Assembly: GCF_022539505.1 (NCBI RefSeq) | Contig: NC_061510.1 | Coordinates: forward strand, 231,581,322-231,645,321 | DNA from: Lolium rigidum | Taxonomy: Eukaryota; Streptophyta; Magnoliopsida; Poales; Poaceae | Reading direction: 5' to 3' | Length of the DNA: 64,000 nt | Shown: positions 34,647-44,900 of the stretch, piece after piece | Layout of the letters: each line of letters starts with the position of its first letter | Position numbering within the stretch: the first letter of the stretch is position 1 | Made by a program: the position numbers and the translations under genes | The notes under the pieces: generated by a model | What the model saw: the letters and a program-made list of their open reading frames with translations, nothing else | What the model was told of the DNA's origin: nothing | Database searches by the model: none

Positions 34647-36351
34647 ATGCGGGCTGCAGCTCTCCGCCTCTTGGTGTCTTCGTCTGCGCAGGAAAGAGGC
34701 GTGACTGTGAGGGGCGATCTGTTCACGCTACCGCCTTCATCCTGGCGCCCCTCAGCGAGCACGAAGGGCGCAGCCAAACCCTACCATGGGATGACACCTA
34801 GGACCCGAGGTGAACCCCTTCCCTGCATCCTCTGTCGTGCCTTTTCATGAGGCTCTTCTGCCTGTGAAAACGAGGAAGTACAGGATGCGCAGTGTATCTG
34901 AATTTTTGTTCTTGTTTCAGACTAATGTACTGCTGTACAAAATAAGATGGCATAAGAGAAGACACCTATCTTAGATTTAAGTATAGAAAGAATTCATTTG
35001 TTGCGTGCATATCAGTTGATTCATGTAGTTCCAGGGTTTGTGACAAAAATAGCCCTCTAGATTAACACGTTTTTATTAAACCATGTAACGTCCGATGACT
35101 ACTTTAGCTCTGACCTGTGACAATTTGCAGTCAATAATCAGCTGATTCTGAACTTGAACTCATTGCATTTCTTCTTTTATCTTATAATGCAATTTAAATA
35201 ACTCATGTTACATGGAATCTAATTTTCTGTGTTGTGCATCATATACATGATTTGCCCACATAGTTTTGTTGGTGCTCAGATGCATATTGTTATTCATCCA
35301 TGCTATCCCCGCTTTATTTTGATTTTCTCTACTCAGGTTTGCTGAAATACCTTTATTTTTTCCCAATAGGATAATGGGTACAACTCAGTTGAAGCTGAAG
35401 ACTGGGAGCTAGCAACTAACTGTGATGAAATGAGATAGCTAGCTGGAAGCTTTGCTTCTTGACAAGACCTGCAAAATGGAGCATCACCTAACACAGCTGA
35501 AGGTTGATATTTAGTTTAGATGATGGAAACTGGTTTGAGGCTTGGAGAAATTTTTCTTTAGACATTCAATATTTCTCATGTGTACTTGTTATTTTGTTGA
35601 ACTAACTTCAAAGGTTGAAGAGCTGCAAAAATTGATTCGAAACTTGAGGATATCATACTAAAGGTTGCTATCTCTGCTCTTGTGATATTTTACATATTAG
35701 CAGCTACCCTATGAAAGTATATGCGTTCTGCATCTAATGTTTATACTATGGGTATAGGTAGTGCTATAATTTGAATAGTGATACTATATTATAAGAAAAC
35801 ACAAAATCCTGGAATTTACGTACACCCTCTGTCCATAAAAACCAATAGTTCTTTATACTTCCTTTTGTATTGTGGAGGACATATATGTAGCTGATATACT
35901 CGCTAGCTTGGGTGCAGGGCTGCAGCTCAACTGATAGTAGTAGCAGTTCACCACTTTTGAATGATAGGATCTATAGGAAATAAGCTCATATATGTAGCTG
36001 ATATACTCGCTAGCTTGGGTGCAGGGCTGCAGCTCAACTGATAGTAGCAGTTCACCATTTTTGAATGATAGGGTCTGTAGGAAATAAGCTCAAACCAAGT
36101 AGGTGGGAGCGGTGGTGAAAATGCACTGAGAAAATGCAGTAGTTATGGCTTTTTTATTTTGTACCCCATCTCTGATGTGATTTGGTTTTTTTACATTATC
36201 TTTGATTTACAGCCTACAAACCTCGGGTTATCAAGAGTCACTAATCAAATCCATTTGGTCTTCTGTACTTGCAGCTTCTCCATCTCCACCTGCGGCATGG
36301 GGACCATCAGGGGTACATTATCTGCGTGGTTGCATCGACTTGATGTATTAA
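34647..36351 (+). CDS. Hypothetical two-exon small protein (speculative model)
   Basis: Exon 1 is 34647-34809 (MRAAALRLLVSSSAQERG at the start) and exon 2 is 36275-36351, joined in phase by the donor GAG/GTGAAC and the acceptor TTGCAG. The product would be 79 residues ending GVHYLRGCIDLMY. The first 20 residues are rich in Ala, Leu, Arg and Ser without acidic residues until Glu16, which could suit an organelle presequence, but this is only composition. I do not recognise the protein. The alternative acceptor at 35369 would give an immediate stop. The model was made by eye; the intron of 1465 bases spans a 107-bp tandem duplication. No function assigned. Confidence 0.15.
35881..36091. repeat. 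107-bp tandem duplication
   Basis: Two adjacent copies begin ATATATGTAGCTGATAT at 35881 and 35988; the second lacks one TAG of a TAGTAG pair and has a few substitutions. Confidence 0.92.
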
Positions 36352-37300
36352 TTTTCAGTTTTTCATGAAGATGTTCACTATATGGTGGTTAGTGCTTGGT
36401 GGACTGGAATGATGTTAATTCTTGTTGGGATTGCAATATTCTTTGGACTTCATGTATTTTAGCATTACAGTCTTGCAACAATGATTATAATATTCTTGTT
36501 GGGAAGGACTACTTCAGTGGAGGTCCCCCAGTTAATGTCAAATATTTGAAGTGACAAATCTTTCATAATTGATAGATTTTAATTTAGCTTCCGTATGTTC
36601 GACATAAGGTTGTGACACAGGCAAAGAGTCAAGATTGTGGCAGTCTAGAGCAACCTTTTATGTAAAAGGTTTGAGGCTTTCTTTTTTGAGAAAATATGTA
36701 TGAAGTGATTGCTTCTGAATAAGGTCCTCAATAATTGATAGACAAAATGCCTGTATATAGTTCTACTATGATTCGTTGTCTATTTATGTAAGTATTTCTA
36801 CACAGTTTTGCATCAGGACCTCAATAAGTGTAGTAGATTAACAATTTTAGCCCGTTCTAATAGGATTCTTATTCACTTCACCCTGATGTGTCGCATTGGA
36901 CACAATTCCTTGGTAGTAAAGAGCAATTCTTCACCGTATTTTTATAGTAATATATAAGAGTTGACAATCTCAAGCCATTCATATTGATGAAGGGCTCAAG
37001 GGCACAATTTTATGTATTTATTTAACATGAGGTACATGCTACTCGGATTTATGCCAGGTTTAGACATGGTACAGGCCACAGGGGCTTTGTGCACTGCACA
37101 CGTTGGCATCCCTGATCAGGTATTCAGTTGTCTCCTGGTATGTCTAATGTAAGATAATGCAGTGGAGAAGCCATTCACCTACTGCTTTTGATGGTGTCAA
37201 ATGGGTAGAGAGTTGTTCCAGCATGACAGTGGTGATTTCCTCCTGTAATGACAACCTCTACGAGATGTCTGGAAAAGCACCTTGGAGTGGATCGCAGAGT

Positions 37301-37915
37301 GCTGATGGGAATAGGATGGTCAGCCTCTGATGTGCCCCGTCAGTACATGTCGCTTGCTTCTGTGGTTTTCTTCTTCCTGGTATCTTATTTTTTGTAACTA
37401 ATCTACTACATCTTTTTGTTTAGTCTTATGTGGTTTTTGCTAGCTTCACTCTATTATTAATTATATGTAAAAAGGGAACTCTGCTCCTAACCTTACTATC
37501 TAGCTTTACTATCTCTTACTATACATGCTCAGACATGTATCTTATGCAGCAATACATGCATGTGTGTATCTTGTTGTTTCAACCTTGTGTCCATTTCATA
37601 GTTTACCTTAATTGGGCATGTCTGGCTACATAAGCATTAAGTTTACAAATAGCGAAATGAGCCACTTGCCAATTCACACATGACTGAGCGGATGATAGGT
37701 TGACATAGCGGAAGGGCATCAGTGGTGATTGGTATGCACCTGACCAGCGAGGAGGTGCCCCATGGGGCACCCCAACCACTAGTAAAGCGCATAAAGCGCG
37801 CAAAGTCTGGCTGGTTCAGTGGCGTGCGCGCAAAGCACCAAGATACACTAACTACTAAAGCCAAACGAGCGCCACAGCCGGCCAGCACAAGCGGATGAGG
37901 CAGATATATAAGCGA
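37301..37915. other. Spacer with a perfect 18-bp palindrome
   Basis: No gene seen. GGTGCCCCATGGGGCACC at 37754-37771 is fully self-complementary. Confidence 0.5.
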
Positions 37916-37918
37916 TAA

Positions 37919-39404
37919 GAGCATCTCTAACCGGGCGACCCAAACCACGTCCGCGCGTCCGGATGGGTCGAGCCGGACAAAAACGCGGCCCAGCGCGCGG
38001 ACCCATCCCTAAAACGGATGGCCGCGGCGTCCGGGACGACCCAAACCCGACCCAAATCTGGAGCGAGTTTGCGTGGCCGCGGACGCCGAATGCTGGTCGC
38101 TCGCGTCCGTCCCTTGTCCGCCCATGGCCCGCGTGTCATAGAAATAGAAAAAAAATTCATTCAAAGGAATCATTACAATTTTTTTTAGCCTACTAGTTCT
38201 ATCCTAATATGTACGGGGCCGGCGGCCTCGCCGGCGACTCCCTCGCCGGCTCGCCGTCGGGGCCGTGGATTTCACTCGACGCGGGCGGCCTGTACGCGTG
38301 AGGATTCCACTCCGGCTTATGAGCTGGGTGGCGCGGCGGAGGACTTCATCCTCCTCGCTTCCGCTCGCGCGCCTCGGGCGCGCTCCGCCTCCGAGCGCGG
38401 CACCATCCGCTTCCCGCATAGCTCCGGTTCTGCCGGGCGGCGCGTTCCACAGCGGTGCGCGCCTCCAGGCGGACGCGGCCGACGGCCTGGGCCTCGTGGG
38501 TCCCGTTCCGCCGCCACATGCGCTCTTGTCGGCCGCGCTCCGCCGACGCAGCAGCCTCCCGGGCGCGCCGCTCGGGCGAGGGCATCTGGATGAGGTGGCG
38601 GGCTGCTCGCATAGCGAGCGGCTCGTTCTTCGCCCGAGGAGGTCGCCTAATCGGCGGCGACCGGCCCGGCAGGTCGCCTCGTGCTCCTTCGTCACGCGCG
38701 TGAGGTCGGCGAGGCGCTCCTCGATGGCGGCGTTGATGTTGGCCAACGCGAGGTCCTCCTCGTTCACGGGCTCCTCCTCCGCGGCGTCCGCGGCCTCGTA
38801 CCAGCCGTCCGCGGTCTCGTGCCAGCCGTCCGTGGCCGCCTCCACCTCGGCAGCGACGCGGAGCGCGTCCCCTTCCTTCTTCGCCGCCGCCTCGGCGGCG
38901 ACGCGGAGCGCGTGCGTCGTCGGCGACCCACCGCGTGTCCGCGCGCTCCTCCTCCTCCGTCCGCGGGAACCCTAGCCCGGGCGGCGAGGGAGAGCTTGGC
39001 CCACGTGGCCTGCAGGGTGCGCGGCATGGCGCCGGAGAAGGTGGAGGGGGAGAGGACGGTGGAGAGGGTGTGCTGCGGTCTCTGGCCGCCGCCGTCTTTT
39101 ATAGCCGGCGGCGGGCGGGAAACTTGGGCACAAGCGTGCGCCAAAGGGCTTTTCGCGCGCGCGCGGGAACATTGGTGCGCGCGGGAACTTTCCCGCGCGT
39201 TCCACTGTCCACCATTGATGTCCCGTCGGAGGCCTGCCATGGCGCAGCGCCGCGCGTTGAAGACCAACCACGTGGCGTCTGTTTGGGTGCGACCCAAACG
39301 GACACGCGGACGCGGGCCGCTGTCCGCGTGTCTGCTCGGCCACCTAAACGGCCCAAACCGGACGGCCCAACGCGTCCGTTTGGGTCGCGCGGTTGGTGAT
39401 GCCC
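37919..39404 (-). mobile_element. Non-autonomous Harbinger element
   Basis: 1486 bp between TAA repeats (37916-37918 and 39405-39407), with ends GAGCATCTCTAACC and GGTTGGTGATGCCC. Its first 220 bp or so match the terminal region of the transposase-bearing element at 1-1768 closely, including the shared phrase CGCGGCCCAGCGCGCGGAC. It carries a frameshifted non-transposase ORF on the minus strand, so it presumably depended on a relative for movement. Confidence 0.88.
38204..39027 (-). pseudogene. Accessory ORF of Harbinger element, broken
   Basis: Starts at ATG 39027 (MPRTLQATWAKLSLAARA). After a frame change it reads alternating Ala/Glu-rich segments: ALRVAAEAAAKKEGDALRV near 38860-38920, then GWHETADGWYEAADAAEEE and VNEEDLALANINAAIEERL near 38700-38790. 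The remainder to 38204 is Arg/Ser/Pro-rich and may be out of frame. Short internal duplications (ALRVAAE twice; ADGWHETADGWYEAAD) show replication slippage. I do not recognise a domain; position and helix-rich composition fit an accessory protein carried by this element family. Confidence 0.45.
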
Positions 39405-39641
39405 TAACTAGCCTGGGCAGGAGCGGACGAGTGTGCCAGCGCAGATCGACCGACTAACTACTATGACCATGCTACCGGTACCAAGAAAAATAATGCAAGC
39501 AGACAATACGATGAATGGTCAGATCTGATTCAATACTACTCCATCAAATAAAAGCACATCACGGTGTAATCTGTAAAACAGAAAACGCCTAGTTCATGTC
39601 CATACCTCATGCCTTCTCAGTCCATATGAAGTTGGGCATTA

Positions 39642-42600
39642 CTACCATTCGTAGACATCCACGTCTTCACGATGAAGTTGTTTGCGCTGCTGTTGAAGCC
39701 CAGGTATCCACAGCGAGGATAGCTCTTTCATACCCTCGTCCAGCCACAGATGTTGCAAATTACCCAACCCCTCAACACACCTCAAGCCTGCGCAATCATT
39801 TATACGTAGCCTCCCCACCTGAGGAAGGTTCGACACCCTCTCTAGGCTGTCACATCCCTGGATACTAAACGACTCAGAGAGGAACGGGAGATCCTCCACC
39901 ACCTTCAAGCAGGTTGCTCCTCTTAAGTGGAGCTCTTTCAAGCTGGTGGCCTCCTGTCCTAGCTGTTGTGGGAGAGATCTTAGCTTGGGGCAGCTCCCAA
40001 GTCCCAACTTCTTCAAGCGTGTCAGCAGCTGCATCCCTGGAGACGGGGCTTCGCCCTTTTGTATCTCAGCAGATCCATCCTCTCCCCTTTCCGCTGCCTC
40101 TGCATCTCCCTCTTCAACAAAGGACCACTCCTCCCAGTTAGGCATATTCTCGATATACAACGATTCGAGCTTGGGGAACGCAACAACCGCATCCTTGGAT
40201 CTGTGATTATCCCCCCTGCAGCCCACAAATTCGGGTCCAATCTTGGTAACTGCTGCTGCTCCATCAATTCTCAGATATTTCAGGTTGGGCAGCTGCCCGA
40301 TTGGTGGAAGATGCCCACATGAATTGCAATCTATGAGTAGCAAGTGTATAACTGAAGCTAGGTGGGTGGTACCAAGCCATGTGGGATACCTCCGGCCAAA
40401 GAATCTATTGATACATAGATCTTCCAGGTTGGGTGGAGGGATTAGCTGCTCAAAGATCTTCTCAATGTTGCTAACATCTTCCTCTGAATATGGTTCATCT
40501 GTACGTTCGGTGCAGTACAGATTCAAAACTTTGAGATGCTTTTTGTCTGTCAACAATGAATTTGTACTGTAAGGAGTTGCCCTTTCCAATTTAATCATTG
40601 TAAGCTGCCTGAGCTGTGAGAGATGTGCCAGCTCCTCCAACTTCCATCCATCTTGTGTTTTACCATTATCACCTCCATCACCAATAGGAAATCCTTCCAA
40701 ATCATTGAGGAACTCCAATTTGCCTACACCCACTGGCACCTGATTTATTGGTGTACTATTCAGACCAAGACGCCTTAAATTGCACAATCGTGTAATTGCT
40801 AAAGGAAGACAGTGCAGAGCTTTGCACCTATCCAAGTTCAATATCTGAAGATTTATGAGGCAACCGATGGACTCCGGAAGACAAGATATTTCTGTACCAT
40901 CGAGATCAAGTAGTCGTAGATGGATCAAACATCCAACATAATCTGGAATGGTTTGTATGGATGAACCAGTCAGATCCAAAACTCGAATGCGCGGAATTAT
41001 CTTGAAAATTGTATTTCCAACGTTTAGTCTCTTAGCAGATTTATTAAATAGTGTCCTTGCTCTAATCATCTCTTTGTCCGTATTGAGCAGTACTATACGA
41101 TCCTTGTCAGTGACCATTGAAACACGTCTTAGTTTGGACAAAGTTTTAGCCCCCAATGATTGTGGGTCTCCGCAAAAACTTTCTTCTCCAGATATATGTT
41201 GAGCAAGCTGTCTTAGAAGATCATGCATCTTGAACCTACTATGGCCAACGTGTAGAGGGTCTGGTTGCAAGAGATTCCTATATATCAACTCATAGTAGTA
41301 CTCTTCTGCTATGTCTTCTAGTAGTTGGCCTTGCTGCTCCTCTATAAAACCTTCTGCGACCCAAAGCCTGATAAGATCATCACGCCAAATGTAGTGATCT
41401 TCTGGATATAAGGCTAAATAGAGAAAACATTGCTTCAGATGACTTGGTAAGTCATCATAGCTCAAATACAAAGCACCTCTGAGCTCGATAGGAAGATTTC
41501 CCACAGACCAAGCGCTTCTATCAATAAATTTTCTCCACTCATTCTCTGTTTTCTCTTTATTTGCAAGAACACTGGCAGTAACCTTGATTGCAAGGGGAAG
41601 TCCACCACATTTGCGAACAATATCATAACCCATATCCTGAAGTTTTTCCACATCTTTTTCTTCATTAATGTTCATACTCTTCCAAAGCATCTCCCATCCT
41701 ACATCTGCTGACATCAGATCAACTCGATGCACATCCTCCATCCCAATTGCATGTGCAATTGTATCGTGTCGAGTGGTAACTAGAATTACTCCAGTTGCAG
41801 CAGCATCTAATGGAACTCTCAGCAGATTGGTCCACACCTCAGGCTGCCAAACATCATCTAGCACGAGGAAGAAACTTTTATCTGTAACCGCGGCTGCAAG
41901 CTTGCTGCTGAGCTCTCCAACAGTTTCGCCTTGCTCTTGATGCACCCCGAAATTCCGAAGAACTTCTTTCAAAATAGCAACTTCAGAGTACTTCTGAGAA
42001 ACACAAATCCATGCTTGGTCACTAAAGACTCCTTTTATCTTTTTGTCATTGTATATCTTCTGTGCTAGAGTTGTCTTCCCAATCCCTCCTGTTCCAACAA
42101 TGCCAACCTTGTATGCCTTCTTCTCTTTGTTTGCAAGAACCAGCCCAACCAATCTTTTGCAAGCATCTAAAGTTTCCTTTCCCACAAGATTAGGCTCCAC
42201 AAGGTTGATACTTTTCTTCACAGTCAAAACTTCTGCTTTAGGCTGCAAATTCTGAAGCTTTAAAAATTCACTCAACTTTGATATCTTCTCAAGTTCAGCA
42301 TTAAAGTCTCTGATTTGAACAGCAATCTTGTGACGCTTCAAAACATTAGGAATGCAAGTGAAAAACGAAATGCCGCCACATTTAGTTGACTCTCTTGATG
42401 ATGAAGGACGTTCTGCTAGTAGCTTCCCCCCTTCGGATCTTGCCATGTCGATAATATCATCAGCATAATACATAGCATCTCTCAGCTCACCAAGCCAATT
42501 GTTGACTGCTGATTCTTTTGTGCTCCTTTCTTCAGCATCATTAAGAACGCACTGTATCTGGGTCATTTTTCGCTGTAGTTCTTTGAGTTCTTCTTTTACC

Positions 42601-42686
42601 CCTAGAATCAGAACTGCCTCTTCTGTAATCATTTCTTGCAATTTTGTTGCACATGATCCAACAAGAGAATCCAGTATCGCTGCCAT
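39642..42686 (-). CDS. CC-NB-LRR disease resistance protein (NLR), intact
   Basis: A 1014-residue, single-exon coiled-coil NLR, a cytoplasmic immune receptor that binds ATP/ADP and triggers defence on detecting a pathogen effector. Residues from the start MAAILDSLVGSC (42686): coiled-coil region 1-150 with an EDVID-like AMYYADDIIDMAR at 71-83; P-loop GTGGIGKTT 198-206; kinase-2 LVLDDVW 274-280; RNBS-B ILVTTRHDT 301-309; GLPLA 362-366; RNBS-D QCFLYLALYPED 419-430; MHD motif 487-489; then LRRs (about 560-1000), many with the L--L--L pattern. All ATPase and switch motifs are present and no frame is broken. An earlier in-frame ATG at 42779 would add 31 atypical residues; MAAILDS is the customary start. 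It resembles RPP13-like/RGA-type grass NLRs. No paralogue is in the window. Confidence 0.95.
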   Translation of the reverse strand: MAAILDSLVGSCATKLQEMITEEAVLILGVKEELKELQRKMTQIQCVLNDAEERSTKESAVNNWLGELRDAMYYADDIIDMARSEGGKLLAERPSSSRESTKCGGISFFTCIPNVLKRHKIAVQIRDFNAELEKISKLSEFLKLQNLQPKAEVLTVKKSINLVEPNLVGKETLDACKRLVGLVLANKEKKAYKVGIVGTGGIGKTTLAQKIYNDKKIKGVFSDQAWICVSQKYSEVAILKEVLRNFGVHQEQGETVGELSSKLAAAVTDKSFFLVLDDVWQPEVWTNLLRVPLDAAATGVILVTTRHDTIAHAIGMEDVHRVDLMSADVGWEMLWKSMNINEEKDVEKLQDMGYDIVRKCGGLPLAIKVTASVLANKEKTENEWRKFIDRSAWSVGNLPIELRGALYLSYDDLPSHLKQCFLYLALYPEDHYIWRDDLIRLWVAEGFIEEQQGQLLEDIAEEYYYELIYRNLLQPDPLHVGHSRFKMHDLLRQLAQHISGEESFCGDPQSLGAKTLSKLRRVSMVTDKDRIVLLNTDKEMIRARTLFNKSAKRLNVGNTIFKIIPRIRVLDLTGSSIQTIPDYVGCLIHLRLLDLDGTEISCLPESIGCLINLQILNLDRCKALHCLPLAITRLCNLRRLGLNSTPINQVPVGVGKLEFLNDLEGFPIGDGGDNGKTQDGWKLEELAHLSQLRQLTMIKLERATPYSTNSLLTDKKHLKVLNLYCTERTDEPYSEEDVSNIEKIFEQLIPPPNLEDLCINRFFGRRYPTWLGTTHLASVIHLLLIDCNSCGHLPPIGQLPNLKYLRIDGAAAVTKIGPEFVGCRGDNHRSKDAVVAFPKLESLYIENMPNWEEWSFVEEGDAEAAERGEDGSAEIQKGEAPSPGMQLLTRLKKLGLGSCPKLRSLPQQLGQEATSLKELHLRGATCLKVVEDLPFLSESFSIQGCDSLERVSNLPQVGRLRINDCAGLRCVEGLGNLQHLWLDEGMKELSSLWIPGLQQQRKQLHREDVDVYEW

Positions 42687-43102
42687 CAGACAAACCTGCG
42701 GAGGTTGATCCACAAGAAATACAAAGCGACTCCTCTGGAAGTTGGGCAAACTTGCAGGCTGGTAATGAATGCAGATCATGTGTTAAGATTGGTTAAAAAA
42801 CTAGACAGTTTTCACTATATCTGTGTGAATGTTAGAGAAATTCTGACTCAAATAGTCTGCTGGGGCGAGAAGTTTCAGTTATAGCTTTAGTGTGCTATGT
42901 GCGCTTTGGCATTTAGCACAACCAGGTATGCTGGTGGTTCCATAATAGTGGGACCAACAAATTAATTCCCCTTTATGTACTGGAGACTAAAGTAGGTATG
43001 TAGGTTTGTAAATCATGCATAATGCATTTCCAGGTGGATGACATAGCTAATGCGCCAATACTCGCTTTGCTAATCTGGCTTTAATGAGTTTGAGTCCTAG
43101 GC
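42687..43102 (-). promoter_or_regulatory. NLR upstream region
   Basis: The 416 bp between the NLR start and the chromovirus. No strong TATA box is evident. Any promoter beyond 43102 has been displaced 5.4 kb by the retrotransposon insertion, so the present proximal promoter is confined to this stretch plus the LTR. Confidence 0.4.
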
Positions 43103-43443
43103 TGTTATGGTCGGTCTGACCTATACACGCAAGAAGGCCACTAGTGGCTAGTTGTGGGCTTAGCCCAAGTAAATTAGGGGCTTAGCCCAAGTAAATTAGG
43201 GTTTATAGGAGGCCGTCCTCCTATATAAACACATGTACCCCTTCGTGATTAATCAGACAAATATTCAGTATCATACTGTCTCGTCTCCTGAAGGGAGACG
43301 GGAGACCCCTGCGCCCAGCCGCACCCAACCCTAGCCGCCGCCTCCTTCCTCAGCGACGGCGCCCAGCCGCCGGCGCCGAGCCCTCCAGCCTCTCCGCCCT
43401 CACTTCCTCCGTCCTAGACCCGGTAGAACCCTATCCCCTACCA
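43103..43443 (+). repeat. Chromovirus 5' LTR
   Basis: 341 bp, TGTTATGGTCGG to CCCCTACCA. Contains an internal 24-bp tandem repeat of GGGCTTAGCCCAAGTAAATT and a TATA box TATATAAAC at 43222-43230. Confidence 0.95.
43222..43230 (+). promoter_or_regulatory. LTR TATA box
   Basis: TATATAAAC, conserved in the 3' LTR at 48323-48331. It directs transcription rightwards, away from the NLR. Confidence 0.65.
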
Positions 43444-43446
43444 CTT

Positions 43447-43456
43447 TGGTATCAGA
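43447..43456 (+). promoter_or_regulatory. Primer-binding site, initiator Met tRNA
   Basis: TGGTATCAGA three bases after the LTR, complementary to the 3' end of initiator methionine tRNA, the normal primer for many chromoviruses. Confidence 0.85.
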
Positions 43457-43469
43457 TTGCCTAGGTCTC

Positions 43470-44900
43470 ATGGGCTCCAACAGCCCCCCCGTCGAACCCA
43501 TCACCGCCACGTCCGCCGCCGCCACCAACACCACCCCCGCCACCTCCGCCGCCATGACAGGCGCCCACGCGCTGCAGGGGGCCGCCGCCGCCGCCGACGG
43601 AGACCAGGGGGCCACCGCCGCCGCTGCCATCCAGGCGGCCGCCACCGCCCCCACGGGCCTCGACCTCCTACCCGCTACACTGGCGGACCTCGCCGACAGT
43701 CTCCGCGCCATCCGCTTCGAGCTCGCGGAGATCAAAGCCGGCCAGCACCCGCCGCCCCCACCGGCCGCCGTCCCGGCCCTGTCCGCCACCCCGACACCGC
43801 CCGCCTCCGTCGCCAGCAAGGGCCGCCCCGCGTGGTGGCCGCCATCGCACTCGCCAATCCCCACATGGACCGACGCGTCGCCCGTCTACACTCAGACTGC
43901 GGCGCGGACGACGGTTCAGCAGCCCGCCCACACCTTTGGCGGTCCTGGCGGGTTTGCTGCCCCCTTCGCCGAGAGCACGTCCTTCACTCCGGGCCGCTAG
44001 GAGGGCGCCTCCGGGGTAACGCCTCTGGCGCAGCAGTCGCCCCGCTTCACCAAGCTGGAGTTCGTCACCTACGACGGCGCCACCGACCCCCTGAACTGGC
44101 TGAACCAGTGTGAGCAGTTATTTCGGGGGCAGCGGATGCTCAGCGCCGACCGCACGTGGATCGCCTCCTATCACCTACGGGGCGCCGTGCAGACTTGGTA
44201 CTACGCTCGAGCAGGACGAGGGCGGGATGCCGCCCTGGGAGCGCTTCCGCGACCTGTGCCTCCGGCCGGTTTGGGCCGACCCTCCGCGGCGGCCGCCTCG
44301 CCGAGCCGGGACGCCTCGCCTTCACCACCACGGTCCGGGACTTCGCCGACCGCTTTCAGGCGCTCGCGTGCCATGCCCCGGGCGTCTCGGCGCGGCAGCG
44401 CGCCGATCTCTTCGTCGGCGGCCTCCCCGACTACATCCGCGTCGACATCGAGATGCGCGAGCCTGCGGACCTGCAGACGGCGATGTACTACGCACGGGCC
44501 TACAAGCAGCGCGCCATCGCCATGCAGCAGGTCTACGCGCAACGTGGCAGCGCTCGTCCCGCGCTCCGACCCGGCCCGACGCCCACCGCCCCGCCGCGCC
44601 CCGCGCCGGCCGCTGCGCCCCGCGCCGGCCGCTGCGCCCGGGGGCCCTCCTGCGCCGACTCGCCCCTTCAAGCGGCTGACGGCTGCGGAGCAGCTCGAGC
44701 GGCGCCGCCAGGGGCTGTGCTTCAACTGCGACGAGAAGTATGCGCCGGGCCACACGTGCGCCCGCCTCTTCTACCTGGAAACCGTCGACGACGCCGACGT
44801 TGAGGCCCTCACCGCCGAGCTCGCGGCCGCCACCGTCACTGAGGCCGGTGTCACGACCTACGCGCCGGTCGACGCGTTCGCCTTCGTCGTCTCTCTTCAT
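43470..44900 (+). pseudogene. Chromovirus gag (capsid and nucleocapsid)
   Basis: Starts at ATG 43470 with an Ala/Pro-rich N-terminus. An in-frame TAG at 43998 interrupts it. The capsid part then reads PRFTKLEFVTYDGATDP, LNWLNQCEQLF and RTWIASYHLRGAVQTWYY (44040-44205), the conserved retrotransposon gag domain. After one or more shifts it continues with DFADRFQALACHAPG and DLFVGGLPDYIRVDIE. A CCHC zinc knuckle CFNCDEKYAPGHTC lies at 44718-44759 and binds element RNA. The overlapping long frames at 43457-44803 in other phases are shadows caused by high G+C. Inactive as one polypeptide. Confidence 0.85.

Larger units (their letters stand above)
34390..37300 (+). other. Candidate transcription unit with CpG-rich start
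   Basis: 34390-34800 is G+C- and CT-rich (for example ACACTCTCTCTCCCGTC) and looks like a grass promoter/5' leader. An ATG at 34647 opens a short frame ending at a splice-donor-like CCCGAG/GTGAAC at 34809. Downstream sequence is A+T-rich and intron-like with acceptor-like sites (34918 TTTCAG, 35369 CCAATAG, 36274 TTGCAG). It could be a small gene, a non-coding RNA or a remnant; transcript data would decide. Confidence 0.3.

Noticed and set aside
42687..42779. Upstream ATG extending the NLR by 31 residues
   Set aside because: The extension is unlike NLR N-termini, whereas MAAILDS at 42686 is the customary start.
43457..44803. Long G+C-rich frames overlapping gag in other phases
   Set aside because: Very high G+C removes stop codons in all phases; only the gag and zinc-knuckle readings match a family.
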